A DNA stretch of 64,000 nt from G041200185 sp041200185 (GCA_041200185.1 CP165730.1:744001-808000), one strand, 5' to 3'; positions 46,687 through 56,347 are shown, counted from the first letter of the stretch. The notes: generated by a model not told the origin, from the sequence alone. Program-made: numbers and translations.

Positions 46687-48153
46687 CTAGGATAGGCTAC
46701 TACCGATCGGCTGTACTTCTTCGACTAACTCTCCTGTTAGACAGGTCGCCGTCGCTTCTTTGACGCTCACCTTCCAAATGTGGTTTTCGTACATTTCCGG
46801 ATTTTCCACATCCACAACGACAGATTGCATGTAAGGCGATTTTCCCAAAATTTGGTGTTCTTTCTTCCCGTACCTGCGGAACATGACAGATAGATCCCGT
46901 CCAATGCACGCCTCATTAAAAGCTCTTTGTTGCTCACGAAGGACCTCTTGTAGTTTGATGAGCCTCTGTGATTTAACTTCCTCCTCAATCTGATCCGGCC
47001 AATCTGCAGCAGGAGTTCCTGGCCGTGGACTGTACTTAAACGAGAAAGATTGAGCAAACTTCACAGTCCGCACAAGCTCCAGTGTTGCCTCAAAGTCTTC
47101 GTCTGTCTCTCCTGGAAAACCAACAATAAAATCTGACGACAAAGCAATTTGAGGGTTGAGGCGACGGATCGCTTCTACTAAACGCAAATACTCCCCTGAT
47201 GTGTGCCTGCGATTCATTGCTTTTAAAATTTTATTGCTGCCAGATTGAACAGGAAGGTGCCAAAACGGCATCAAATTGGGGAGTTGAGCGTGGGCTTCAA
47301 TAACGTCCATGGTTACGTCCAAGGGATGAGATGATGTATAAAAAATCCGTTCAATACCCTGAATACGACTTACGGCCTTGAGGAGGTCTGCGAAAGACCA
47401 ACGTGTCCCATCCGGCCCTACACCACCGTAAGCATTTACATTTTGACCCAAAAGTGTAATCTCACGGATTCCCTTTGCGGCGTTGTTTCGCACTTCCTCC
47501 AAGATAGAGCTTGCTGAGCGCGATACTTCTGCGCCGCGCGTATAAGGCACAACGCAGTATGTACAAAACTTGTCACACCCCTCCTGAATAGCTACGAACG
47601 CTGCACCTTCGGATTTGGCGATAAGTGGTAAAGACGCAAATTTGTTTCCTTGAGGAAAGTCGATATCCAGGACCTGCGCTCCTTTCAAAACAGGCACAGT
47701 CCCATACTTTGTTAGATGTTGCTGTAATTTCTCTTTTTGCTCACTGGCTTTCTGCCAAGCTACTTCAACAAGGCGCACCACGTCCGGGAAAGCCTTCGTT
47801 CCCATGACGACGTCTATGTAGGGTGCCTCCTCAAAAAGCTCCGCCCCTTCTGCCTGAGCTACGCAGCCACTAACACCGAGTAAAAGTACGCGTCCTTCCC
47901 GCGCCCTTTTCTCTTTGAGTTGTTTCAGCACTCCAAGTTCAGTGAGAACTTTGTGCTTCGCTTTTTCCCGAATGTGGCAGGTGTTTAAGATGATAATATC
48001 TGCGTAGTCAGATCCCTCACACTCTATCCACCCTTGTTCCATTAACAGAAGTGCCATCTTTTCTGAATCATGAACGTTCGTTTGGCAACCGTAAGTTTTA
48101 ATGTAGAAATGCAGCTTTCCGAGATCCGACTGCTGATTTGGATTTAGTTTCAT
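46687..48153 (-). CDS. miaB: tRNA ms2i6A37 methylthiotransferase MiaB
   Basis: Radical-SAM enzyme that adds the 2-methylthio group to i6A37 made by MiaA. The MTTase domain shows the three Cys in KTYGCQTNVHDSE, NTCHIREKA and GVSGCVAQ. The radical-SAM motif is CDKFCTYC, followed by VPYTRGAE, LLGQNVNAYGG, HLPVQSGS and DFIVGFPGET. The C-terminal TRAM domain covers the last 65 residues. Full length. I take the ATG at 48153, which has AAAGGTGAG just upstream; the GTG at 48159 lies inside that site. Together with mtaB and miaA this completes A37 hypermodification in the window. Confidence 0.96.
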   Translation of the reverse strand: MKLNPNQQSDLGKLHFYIKTYGCQTNVHDSEKMALLLMEQGWIECEGSDYADIIILNTCHIREKAKHKVLTELGVLKQLKEKRAREGRVLLLGVSGCVAQAEGAELFEEAPYIDVVMGTKAFPDVVRLVEVAWQKASEQKEKLQQHLTKYGTVPVLKGAQVLDIDFPQGNKFASLPLIAKSEGAAFVAIQEGCDKFCTYCVVPYTRGAEVSRSASSILEEVRNNAAKGIREITLLGQNVNAYGGVGPDGTRWSFADLLKAVSRIQGIERIFYTSSHPLDVTMDVIEAHAQLPNLMPFWHLPVQSGSNKILKAMNRRHTSGEYLRLVEAIRRLNPQIALSSDFIVGFPGETDEDFEATLELVRTVKFAQSFSFKYSPRPGTPAADWPDQIEEEVKSQRLIKLQEVLREQQRAFNEACIGRDLSVMFRRYGKKEHQILGKSPYMQSVVVDVENPEMYENHIWKVSVKEATATCLTGELVEEVQPIGSSLS

Positions 48154-48352
48154 ACTCACCTTTGTCTTCCCTCCGCTAACAGTGAAGCTAAACCTCGCTT
48201 AACTCATTGATCTCCAGCATTGTAACATCTAGGCCTCTTGCAGGGATTAGAATCTTTAGAGATTTACAGAAACCTGCTGTAGCCTTTGATTGAATAAAGT
48301 TATTGAAAAACATCTTCTACCTCTTTTTATTAACCAGGCTATAAAAAAATTT

Positions 48353-48369
48353 GGAGAGATGTTCTCTCC
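48353..48369 (-). terminator. intrinsic terminator of the amino-acid permease gene
   Basis: Read on the minus strand, GGAGAGA and TCTCTCC form a perfect seven-pair stem with a three-base loop, followed by AAATTTTTTTA. It lies about 18 nt after the stop of the permease gene and is the clearest intrinsic terminator in the window. Confidence 0.85.
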
Positions 48370-48386
48370 AGTATTTTTGCAGTTGC

Positions 48387-49523
48387 CTACTTCATGAAGA
48401 TATGAATGGCTTCACACGCTACAACGAGGATTCCCGCGCTAAGGACCAACCAATCTCCAAATTTCAATGGAGAACCTAATTTTTTCTTTAGATAAAAAGG
48501 CATAAAAATGACGAAAACAACGGCCATCATGGCGCCAAAGGAAAGGATACTCAAAAAAGCATCTCGGATAGTCATACAAACAATCGCGGGAATTGTACAC
48601 ACAACGAATCGCGCACTGTACTTCGACGAGGTTACTGATTCCTCCAATGATTTTTGAAGACCTACCCCTATCCCTATAGCTGACGTTGCAATGGCAAAAA
48701 GACTTAACGTCTTAAAAAGAGTATCCATAAAAGCGATTTTAGACGAGCTGCACAGAAAGGCGATAAGCTCTCCAACGGAGACTTGATGTAGTCTCATTCT
48801 TTCGAAAAATCCGGCATCCCTGGCTGAAACAGTCCCCAATACACTTACAATCCATGCCAAATAAATGAAGGCCGGAATCACAATCCCTACGAAGAACGCT
48901 ATCTTGATCCTCCTCTCATTGCCGCCTAAATAGTCATAAATACTGGCGCAAATGTTTTGTACGCCGAAAGATGTAAAAACAACGGGAATAAAGGATACGA
49001 TATCCTCTGGTCTCACCGAAGCTGCAAAAGAGGCTCCTCTCTGCCCCGAAGCAAACTGAGAGAGGCAGGAAGTGATAATGATCAACAAAGTTGCTACAAG
49101 TATTGTACTTAATCGTGAAAAGTAACGATCATTTAAACTTAAAGTAAGAAAAAGACATAAACTACAGCCTAGAATAATAATATTTGGATGAAGGCAGCAA
49201 AATGATTCAAGAGTACTTGCCATACATGAAAAATAAACCGTTAAAAGGGCCAGAGATAGCGTGTAAAAACTCACCATTGAAATCCAAGCAGACTTTTTGC
49301 CTGATATCGAACGACTGAGATCAACGATGGAGGCAGCCTCCTTCTTGGCCTCGTTAAGTTCAATCGTCATGATTGAGGATCGATAAGCAACAAAAACTGC
49401 GCAGATAAGAATAAGAACGGTCAGACAAGGTCCTACATTAACAACCGTCAAGGGGAGGGCCATCAACCCGGCGCCGATCGCCGTTCCCGAGATCAAAAAA
49501 ATAGCATTAAATAACCTTTCCAT
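48387..49523 (-). CDS. aromatic amino acid permease (TyrP/Mtr, HAAAP family)
   Basis: The 378-residue product starts MERLFNAIFLISGTAIGAGLMALP, the hallmark first helix of the hydroxy/aromatic amino acid permease family, and has about eleven hydrophobic helices. These proton-driven carriers take up tyrosine or tryptophan, and intracellular bacteria often keep them. The conserved VFTSFGVQN segment in the middle also fits. I use the ATG at 49523 because AAAGGAG lies just before it; the earlier ATG at 49541 contains this site in its coding part. Specificity between Tyr and Trp cannot be read from the sequence. Its own terminator lies at 48353-48369. Confidence 0.9.
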   Translation of the reverse strand: MERLFNAIFLISGTAIGAGLMALPLTVVNVGPCLTVLILICAVFVAYRSSIMTIELNEAKKEAASIVDLSRSISGKKSAWISMVSFYTLSLALLTVYFSCMASTLESFCCLHPNIIILGCSLCLFLTLSLNDRYFSRLSTILVATLLIIITSCLSQFASGQRGASFAASVRPEDIVSFIPVVFTSFGVQNICASIYDYLGGNERRIKIAFFVGIVIPAFIYLAWIVSVLGTVSARDAGFFERMRLHQVSVGELIAFLCSSSKIAFMDTLFKTLSLFAIATSAIGIGVGLQKSLEESVTSSKYSARFVVCTIPAIVCMTIRDAFLSILSFGAMMAVVFVIFMPFYLKKKLGSPLKFGDWLVLSAGILVVACEAIHIFMK

Positions 49524-49997
49524 ACTCAAAACTCCTTTCAAATAAATATAAAACCTTCGACTGATCTCTAAAGACCAGAACGATCAAATACATATACTGG
49601 GAATAAAATTGGCGCCTAGCGCCACCAAATGAACACAGGAAAAGCTATAGGAGTCGCGGACGGATAAATATTCATATTAGGAATATCTTTTACCATAAAT
49701 CCTCGTCCAACCGATGGAGACGTTGTGAAATGACAAACTAACACACGATAATTGATGACATAAATATTGATGTAAGTCAACCCGTGTACTTATGAATTAG
49801 CCGTAATGAATTAACGGAAATTATTTGAATCTCACTTCATATTTGAGACGACCTTATCAATGCCGATTTCCCAACACCAGAAGTCCATAAATTTTAAAAG
49901 GAAAGTTTATAGACCAAGTTTTCATTTGTTTACTTGCGAAGAACGATTTACAGACCGAGCTCCTCTTGGCGAAGCGGCAAGAAGCTACATAAAGCCA
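49524..49997. other. spacer between permease and Tim44-like gene
   Basis: About 470 nt. The left half should hold the permease promoter. A plus-strand frame from 49860 runs into the antisense of the Tim44-like gene and has no support. Nothing else is seen. Confidence 0.5.
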
Positions 49998-50591
49998 CTA
50001 CTCCCCACCGGATTTTGTCTCCAATACAAGGATCTTGCCAGGCCTGAGATCGAAGGTCCACATATCAACCTTGGGGATGAAGATTTGCGCTGGGTTATCA
50101 AACGACTCGCCTTGAGGATTAACTGTCATAAGCATCTGCTCGCTAGAGAATTCAACCGTAACTTCTAGGCCTTGGCGAGTTGCGTGATAGCTTTTTAAGG
50201 TTGCTTTAATATCCCGAACTTCGAGGCGCAAGATTAGATTTCTAGCCTCTCGTTTCTCGATTTGCTGAGCAAAGGATTCGTATACATCTTTGCTCAAGTA
50301 TTTTTTTAAGGTTTTATGATGAGCAGAAGCAAATGCTTCGAGGAGACTGTGAAAAAGACTCTCACACTGTTTTGTGATTGAAGCGACATCCCCCATGTTC
50401 TTTTTGTGCAATAGCTCGTCCAGCCCCACCAGTTCTGAAGGTAAGGATACGTTTGTACAGGATTTAGGCTTTGAACTTTGCCGCGTGTTTAGGTCAGACG
50501 GAGTAAACCCCTTCTGTGTACCGAACAGCCTCTGCAGCTGAAAAAAAACAAGAGCGACCGCCGCAAAAAGGACAAACAGGAACGAACTCAC
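49998..50591 (-). CDS. Tim44/TimA-like domain protein
   Basis: I choose the GTG at 50591, which has GAAGGGA at a normal distance and gives the family's N-terminus: a single membrane segment (SSFLFVLFAAVALVFFQL) at once, then a charged linker and a C-terminal Tim44-type NTF2-like domain (FHSLLEAFASAHHKTLKKYLSKDVYESF, then VTVEFSSEQMLMT and IFIPKVDMWTFDL). Alphaproteobacterial TimA proteins resemble the mitochondrial import motor anchor and sit in the inner membrane facing the cytoplasm. The frame extending to 50729 adds 46 residues that do not resemble the family. Confidence 0.85.
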   Translation of the reverse strand: MSSFLFVLFAAVALVFFQLQRLFGTQKGFTPSDLNTRQSSKPKSCTNVSLPSELVGLDELLHKKNMGDVASITKQCESLFHSLLEAFASAHHKTLKKYLSKDVYESFAQQIEKREARNLILRLEVRDIKATLKSYHATRQGLEVTVEFSSEQMLMTVNPQGESFDNPAQIFIPKVDMWTFDLRPGKILVLETKSGGE

Positions 50592-50870
50592 GTCAAAATC
50601 CCTTCGAGAACACCCAACGCTATGATAAGTCCACATCGAGATGAGAGCAAGATTTACACTCTTTGGGAACTTTTTTTGAAAATGCCTTTTACAGAGAGGT
50701 ATTCTCCTCCAATGCCATCGCGCTCTCATTAACCAAAGAGCTAAAACTCCGTCAAGCTATCCTTGCGCCTCTATAGGAACGCGAGAGTGAAGGGAACCCC
50801 TCCAAAATCAAGCGGTATTGTGTTAGTTTGAGTTTGTGGGGTGGAGTAAAAATAATGGACGGGGGGCTTT

Positions 50871-51710
50871 ATGGCCAAGAAGATTGAAGAAAAGATCGAA
50901 GAAGTCGAGTCAGAGAAAGCGCAGATTGCTTGTCAGCCGAGGAAATGCTGCAGTAGTGTAACACAGATGCTCAAAGGATTCTCCCTGGGGGCGGGGATTG
51001 CTGCATTCGGATATTTCAGTTATTTGGGGTGGACTTCCTGTGCCAGAATGGTCAAGGGACCGAATAGCATCCAGGTCAAGGGTTTAGTAAGTCGTCGGTT
51101 GAAGTGCGACCACGCCGAATGGAAGATTACGTTTTGTGGGACGGGAAATGAGGTTGAGGAGCTGGTTCAAGAGGCTAAAGAGCGCCGGGAACGCCTATTG
51201 AGTTTTTTGGCTGGAAAACGCATCTCTAGTAAGGATATCCGTATGGATTCTGCCAATACATCGGTAGAAGATCGACACGCTTCATTTGCAAAGACGAAGT
51301 ACAACCTGGAGCCTCCGCGCCACCGCTATGAGGTGACGTGGACCGTTGTCGTTGATACGAAGGAGGTTGATAAAGTCGTTGAGGTAATGGAAAGGTTTTA
51401 CGAGTTCACGGAACAGTCTCCTCGAGATGGAAATTCTCAATTTCGGACGCGGGTATACTACACATTAGACAACCTCGATGTGTATCGTGCTGACATGATT
51501 GCCGAGGCCGCAGCAAGTGCACGGAAAATTGCCGAGAGCCTGGTGGCTGGGAACGGGGAACGTTTGGGGCATTTGCTTCATGCCGATCAAGGAACAATTC
51601 GATACGGGCGTGGCGGGTCGAGCGATCCTTTCCGTCAGGCAGAGTTGGTAAGTTACTTCAAGATTGAGGTTCTTCCAGGAAATAGAACGTCGACAGAAAG
51701 GACCCGGTAG
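50871..51710 (+). CDS. SIMPL-domain (DUF541) protein
   Basis: A Glu/Lys-rich N-terminus is followed by one membrane segment (about residues 34-56, FSLGAGIAAFGYFSYLG) and a SIMPL domain: IQVKGLVSRRLKCDHAEWKITF, RRERLLSFLAGKRISSKDI, ARKIAESLVAGNGERLG and SYFKIEVLPG. SIMPL proteins occur in cell envelopes and form oligomers; their biochemical role is poorly known. A GGGGGGCTTT sequence precedes the ATG. It is followed by a long-stem terminator-like repeat and then ftsQ. Confidence 0.88.
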   Translation: MAKKIEEKIEEVESEKAQIACQPRKCCSSVTQMLKGFSLGAGIAAFGYFSYLGWTSCARMVKGPNSIQVKGLVSRRLKCDHAEWKITFCGTGNEVEELVQEAKERRERLLSFLAGKRISSKDIRMDSANTSVEDRHASFAKTKYNLEPPRHRYEVTWTVVVDTKEVDKVVEVMERFYEFTEQSPRDGNSQFRTRVYYTLDNLDVYRADMIAEAAASARKIAESLVAGNGERLGHLLHADQGTIRYGRGGSSDPFRQAELVSYFKIEVLPGNRTSTERTR

Positions 51711-51731
51711 TCTCGTCTGTTGGTCTCTGTT

Positions 51732-51785
51732 AAGCCCCGCAACTTGTCTTTCTCGTTCTGTAAGTTCGCAGCAGAGTCGGGGCTT
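51732..51785 (+). terminator. terminator-like inverted repeat after the SIMPL gene
   Basis: AAGCCCCG (51732-51739) pairs perfectly with CGGGGCTT (51778-51785), and an inner AACTT/AAGTT extends the structure. GTCCTTATT follows. It is placed 20 nt after the stop. The loop is long, so the efficiency is uncertain. Confidence 0.5.
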
Positions 51786-51959
51786 GTCCTTATTAAGAGA
51801 TAATCGGGGCGAAGCTGGTTTTGGTGCGTATACCTTCAGTTGAATAGAGGCGTCAAGTGGTGGGCTATACATTTTGAATCAGAATAAGAAATCTTCGTGA
51901 AATGAATAGGGAATTGAGATAGCCTATACTTAACTAGGGTTGGGTTACGCAAAGGATTC

Positions 51960-52805
51960 GTGGCAAAAGGATCACGTCGCTCTAAGCGAAAGAGAGCTGG
52001 AAAAGCACTCTTTCAGTCTATTTGGTCGCACTCGAAGCTGGGAACCATTGTTGGTGGGTTGTTAGTACTTTCGGGGGGATGGTGGTACTGGACGAAGATA
52101 ACGCCGAGTTGGCCGATCAGCGTGCAGCGATGGGTAACGATCGGGCTGCAGGAGTTCGGTTTTCGTTTGGGGGAAGTGACTGTTTTCGGTCGATCACGGA
52201 CGACCCAAACTGAGGTTCTGAAAGCACTGAACGTCAAACAAGGAGATTTTTTATTGGGGTTAAATCTTCCTGAAATGCGGACAAGGCTTCTAGCTTTACC
52301 CTGGATCAAGGAAGCTTCGTTACACCGGGCACTTTCTGGAGGGCTATATGTTTATTTGGTCGAGCGGGAACCTATTGCTGTGTATCATGATGCTGGGAAG
52401 AAAAAGTTCTTTTTAGTAGATTCAGGGGGCGGACTCGTCGACCAGCCCATCCAACCGTGCTTCCGTGGGCTGCCCGTTATATCAGGTGAGAAAGCTTTCA
52501 CGACTGTTGGACCAATGTTACAACTCCTTAGAGAATTTCCGGCTCTTCGGTCAAATTTATCGGCTTTGGTATGGATCCATGAGCGACGGTGGAATATTCG
52601 ACTTAGCAACAATCTTAAAATTAAACTGCCTGAATCGAATCTTCGACCAGCATTGGAAATTTTGGAAACACTTGTTAAGGCAGGTAAGACTTCGTCGGGA
52701 GATGTTCAGCAGATCGATTTGCGCTTGGCTGACCGCATCGTTCTAAAATTGACGCCTGGAGGGAAAGCGTATTTTGAAACATTGAGAAAAGCCAAAAGGG
52801 CGTAA
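51960..52805 (+). CDS. ftsQ: cell division protein FtsQ
   Basis: A bitopic divisome protein bridging early and late division proteins. From a GTG at 51960 (AAAGGA upstream) the 281-residue product has a very basic cytoplasmic tail, one membrane helix at about residues 28-46, a POTRA domain (VTVFGRSRTTQTEVLKALNVKQGDFLLGLNLPEMRTRLLALPWI) and a beta domain (SLHRALSGGLYVYLVEREPIAVY, then FFLVDSGGGLVDQPIQ). The POTRA-to-beta order fits FtsQ. ftsA, ftsZ, murB and ddl, its usual neighbours, are not here, so the division cluster is broken up. Confidence 0.92.
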   Translation: MAKGSRRSKRKRAGKALFQSIWSHSKLGTIVGGLLVLSGGWWYWTKITPSWPISVQRWVTIGLQEFGFRLGEVTVFGRSRTTQTEVLKALNVKQGDFLLGLNLPEMRTRLLALPWIKEASLHRALSGGLYVYLVEREPIAVYHDAGKKKFFLVDSGGGLVDQPIQPCFRGLPVISGEKAFTTVGPMLQLLREFPALRSNLSALVWIHERRWNIRLSNNLKIKLPESNLRPALEILETLVKAGKTSSGDVQQIDLRLADRIVLKLTPGGKAYFETLRKAKRA

Positions 52806-53005
52806 AAGTTAAGTTGAAGAGATCAACAAACTCGCATGGCGGCACTTATGATTGGTCCGTAATTGAGGGTTTTCAATGGTTAATTTGGGGTATGCCTAGG
52901 TTCATGCCTTTTTTACTGATTTGATGGTCAGAACATGCGTGCTGAAATGCTAGTGGGAATGATAGAGTAAGGACGGTTAAGGTGGGTTAGTAGTTGAGAT
53001 AGTAA

Positions 53006-53419
53006 ATGATTCTAGGGATTGGAACAGACATAGTCGTAGTGGAACGAGTAAGAGGATTATGGGCGCGGAAAAGTACGGTGGCTTGGGAACGGTTACTGAC
53101 CCCAAATGAAAGGCAGTTCTATAAAAAAAGAAAAGACCCTGTGCGTTCATTTGCTAAAGTTTGGGTATGTAAAGAAGCGATTATCAAGGCCCTGGGAGGT
53201 GTTTGGTCGGACTTTTCTTGGCAGCAGTTCGAGGTGACTCATACGGCTACGGGACAGCCTTGCGGCAAGCTGACTCAGATCGTACCTGCGCTAGCGCAAC
53301 GATTAGCTTCACGTGGAACAGATATCGAAGATCTCGTCATACATCTTTCCATAAGTGATGAACTTTCCTTGGTAGCAGCTTTTTGCGTAGCTGAAATTCG
53401 CATTTCTATTCACATGTAA
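53006..53419 (+). CDS. acpS: holo-acyl-carrier-protein synthase AcpS
   Basis: Transfers phosphopantetheine from CoA to the acyl carrier protein. The 137-residue product has MILGIGTDIVVVERV with the metal-binding Asp, the second motif RSFAKVWVCKEAIIKALG (equivalent to FAxKEAxxKALG) with the conserved Glu and Lys, and HLSISDE near the end (normally HLSLSHE or SITH). Length is normal. The start ATG has only a weak GAG site. In many alphaproteobacteria lepB, rnc and era follow acpS; here a coding desert follows. Confidence 0.95.
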   Translation: MILGIGTDIVVVERVRGLWARKSTVAWERLLTPNERQFYKKRKDPVRSFAKVWVCKEAIIKALGGVWSDFSWQQFEVTHTATGQPCGKLTQIVPALAQRLASRGTDIEDLVIHLSISDELSLVAAFCVAEIRISIHM

Positions 53420-54742
53420 GATCTGATCGACTCACAAAACTCATTGTAGGGCAAAGGATGGATCCCTTTTACCTATGTATCGGCGTATCAAAGTTAAGAA
53501 GATTAAGAAAGTGAGGTCTTAAAAGCCAATTTGAGATTATCTTTAAGTAGGAGGAGATGTGGAAGGATAATCGAGGGAGATCTGCGTATAGTCTCGTATA
53601 ATTCATAGAGGAATAGTACCCTAATAGGAGATTTAAAAGGCTCTATTTTCATATTCTTGACCGTTATCTAAATCTTTAGGTTAATTGACTACAAACACAA
53701 GGAGTCATCGTATAGCATCCGTCTATGTGGTAAATGTTCTTTTGGTGAGTAGCATAGCCATTGGGCCGCAAGGAAGATGAAAAGGAATCGGATTACATCG
53801 GTTTGTATGGACTTGTTTGCTTGAAAAGCTACCGAATGTAGGCGCTTCCGAGAATTCCAAGGAGGGTGTTCCCGCAACCAGAGAGTGATAGAAAAAAATC
53901 GGGATGTAAGTCGAGTTGTACAGCCACCGTCGAATTTATCTAGATGCTTATCTTTACTTTATTGCACACAAGGGAGTCAAGGAAGCTGTAGAAACGCGGT
54001 TACATCAGGCTATGTATGTTAAGGGGGAGGGATAATGTCTGAGGAGTTTTGTGTCGAGTATGTTGCCTTTCAAGTATTTGTCGCAATGTTAGACGCATTA
54101 TAGGGGGCAAGAAAAATTGCGAGCAATCGGTTGACGTACTGGAGAGGGCCAGGTAAAACTCACTATTAGTAGCCTGCTAGGTCACTACCGATAAGGTGAA
54201 AATTTGAAGAACAAAGGCTCCTTAATCCAAGCGGTCAGACCTTTGAGGAATTTATAAGACTGATTTGCATGCAGGAAGATGCTCAGCTCAGAGACCAAGG
54301 ATAAATTGTCCTTATTGTGCTATCAGGACACTGTGCAGAATTTCTTTTCCAACTCTTGGATTCTGCGTTCTTTCAGATTCAAACTCAAATTTTTTGGTAA
54401 ACTTACGCATTCATGATAGGTAAAAAATGTCATTTGTATAGCAAATGAGTTTTTTGTATTTATGTAGGGTGTTCTAGCTTCTGCAGTTCCTAACGCGTAA
54501 ACAATTGAATCTCAAGGGATGGTTATGTTCTACGAGAGACTCGATTCTCAAGCCGCTAGAGAAGGAAGATTGGAGCGAAATTATGCGGTGGATACGAATC
54601 CTCGTAGGAGGTGATAAGGGTAAAGGGGGTTAGCTTCCTCTGTATTAAAAACGAAGAAACGCCTGCTAGTTCTCTTTTCGGTATTCTCTTGGCTTCTAAA
54701 TTTCGGAGTTAGAAAAGGAAGATGGCTAGATTTTTGGAGTAA
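53420..54742. other. 1.3-kb coding desert with a decayed frame
   Basis: No intact gene. From about 53912 a plus-strand frame reads LYSHRRIYLDAYLYFIAHKG, then VKEAVETRLHQAMYVKGEG, to a TAA at 54033. That stop overlaps an ATG (TAATG) opening a 22-codon ORF (54035-54103) with AGGGGGAGG just upstream. The arrangement looks like the rest of a translated unit. Elsewhere the sequence is a mix of short frames. The acpS-to-nuoD distance and lack of lepB/rnc suggest gene loss here. Confidence 0.4.
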
Positions 54743-55882
54743 TTAGTCCTTCCAGAGAAGGTCGAGTGAAATGAGGAGGAGTTCTAGATCGGTTAGGTTT
54801 TGTCTGATGGCTAGTTTTTCAAAAGCACGGAGGGTATTGAAGGACGGATTTTTGATCCTACAACGATGCAGCTTTTCATGTCCGTCACTGAATAGGTAAA
54901 CTGAAAATTCTCCATTTGGGCTTTCAACAGCCTGATACCTTGAGCAGGCCGGGAAAACAGGGGTGTCTAAAGAGTGAAGCGAACATAAGGTTTTCATCAA
55001 GAACTGAGCTTCACCAGGGATTGCAGCTGTTCCTTTCGGTATTTTCGCTTGGCATTGATTGATCAAATCGAGGCTTTGTAGAATCTCTTCTTTCCTTAGG
55101 GTCATCCTCGCCAAGGCGTCACCTCGCGAATCGAGAACCTTAGTGAATCTTAGATCCGAGTAAATGGAGTGTTGACCTCCAAATTGACGAAGATCGAAGG
55201 ACACTCCTGCAGCCCGTGCATTGGGCCCCGAGAGGCCGAAAGATTCAATGTCTTCACGGTTAAGTATGCCAAGTTGAGAGGTACGGTCGCGGACAATTCC
55301 GCTGGATAAAAGGATTTTTTCGAAAAGAGTGACGAGAGGAGGAACCTCCAGATTTAGAAATTTAATGAACAGATCAAGAAGTTCTTGCGGGCAGTCCGTA
55401 GTGAGTCCACCAAGTGTGAGGAGGCTTGTCAGTGTGGATGTCCGGAAGATCTTTTGAGTGACGCTTGATAACTGGTTGTGGAAGTTTTTGACGTAGAAGG
55501 GAAGGGGCGTAACGCCGAGGCCTTTGGCCATGGCTCCGAGATTCAAGAAACGAGCTTGGATATGCTCTACCTCACTGAATAAGACGCGGAGATATTGGAA
55601 GCGAGGTGGATCGGGAATCTCTAGAACGCTTTCCATGCCTTCTAGAAAAGCAAGCGTGTGGCTGAATGAATAGGGGCCTGTCTCTGTGCGAAAGAAAGTG
55701 AGAGTATCAAGGAACCCATGCTGCTCTGTGTACTTTTCCTGATCTATGGAATGAAAAGGGATGGCGGGTGTCAGTCCCACCACAGTTTCGCCTTGGGTTT
55801 CAACGTCAAACGCTAAGCCTCCCGGAAATTTTAGATGAAGTGCCGGGAGTTGATATAAAGAATTGTTGGTATATAGATGCAT
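54743..55882 (-). CDS. strongly diverged NuoD-like (complex I 49-kDa) protein
   Basis: The 379-residue product follows the NuoD plan: an N-terminal strand region, FFRTETGPYSFSHTLAFLEGMESVLEI (NuoD: ...Y..AVEKLLGI), the LFSEVEHIQARFLNLGAMAKGLG helix, GLSGPNARAAGVSFDLR, ESPNGEFSVYLFSDG and CRIKNPSFNTLRAFEKLA. Several residues that normally make the quinone site and the HRG/EK segment near the start are absent (FHSIDQEKYTEQHGF replaces HRGxEK). NiFe-hydrogenase-related large subunits share this fold, and no hydrogenase CxxC is seen. GAGAG lies eight bases before the ATG. Paired with a NuoC-like gene 33 nt upstream; no other nuo gene in the window. Function may be altered. Confidence 0.72.
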   Translation of the reverse strand: MHLYTNNSLYQLPALHLKFPGGLAFDVETQGETVVGLTPAIPFHSIDQEKYTEQHGFLDTLTFFRTETGPYSFSHTLAFLEGMESVLEIPDPPRFQYLRVLFSEVEHIQARFLNLGAMAKGLGVTPLPFYVKNFHNQLSSVTQKIFRTSTLTSLLTLGGLTTDCPQELLDLFIKFLNLEVPPLVTLFEKILLSSGIVRDRTSQLGILNREDIESFGLSGPNARAAGVSFDLRQFGGQHSIYSDLRFTKVLDSRGDALARMTLRKEEILQSLDLINQCQAKIPKGTAAIPGEAQFLMKTLCSLHSLDTPVFPACSRYQAVESPNGEFSVYLFSDGHEKLHRCRIKNPSFNTLRAFEKLAIRQNLTDLELLLISLDLLWKD

Positions 55883-55915
55883 TTTTCTCTCATTTTTTGA
55901 TGTACAAGATTAATA

Positions 55916-56347
55916 TTAAGATTGTAAATAAGGTCTGTCATGAAGAGATGTTGTTGGTGAAATAGAAGGAGTCTCCAAAAAGGTAATGTTAAATAAACGG
56001 CTCGCTTCCTCTTCAAACCACTTGGCTGATTTATAGAGAGAGCTGATGCTTTCAAGTGGCTCAGCATCTTCAACAGTAACACGCACACAAAGCCTGGCTT
56101 TAAGTTGAAGGCTTGTAACAATGTAGTTAACCTCGAGAAGCTCGCTGCATGGAGAACGATCAACCACAATGATATCCGACAAGACAAGAAAACCAAGATC
56201 CTGTCGATTTTTCAACAACGACAAGACCCTCACAAAACGCTGCCTCGGAGCGTTCAAAACTGGGAAAGCCTCCTTGCGAAGGCACTCTACCTCGAGACCG
56301 GCAACGGAAGAAATCTTCTCCACCAAACGAGGAGAGAGAGTTATCAC
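55916..56347 (-). CDS. diverged NuoC-like (complex I 30-kDa) protein
   Basis: A GTG at 56347 with GGAGAG upstream opens 143 codons. The sequence has the 30-kDa domain order: RFVRVLSLLKNRQDLGFLVLSDIIVVDR, then LEVNYIVTSLQLKARLCVRV, then SLYKSAKWFEEEASRLFNITFL (NuoC: LYPGANWxERExxDMFGI). The normal GHPDLRRILTD ending is replaced by a short unrelated tail. In canonical complex I this subunit sits in the hydrophilic arm beside NuoD. Located 28 nt after rplY and 33 nt before the NuoD-like gene, so all three are probably cotranscribed from rpmJ or rplY. Confidence 0.72.
   Translation of the reverse strand: MITLSPRLVEKISSVAGLEVECLRKEAFPVLNAPRQRFVRVLSLLKNRQDLGFLVLSDIIVVDRSPCSELLEVNYIVTSLQLKARLCVRVTVEDAEPLESISSLYKSAKWFEEEASRLFNITFLETPSISPTTSLHDRPYLQS

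Noticed and set aside
53420..54742. tRNA or other RNA gene in the desert
   Set aside because: I scanned both strands by eye for T-arm consensus and long stems and found none convincing.
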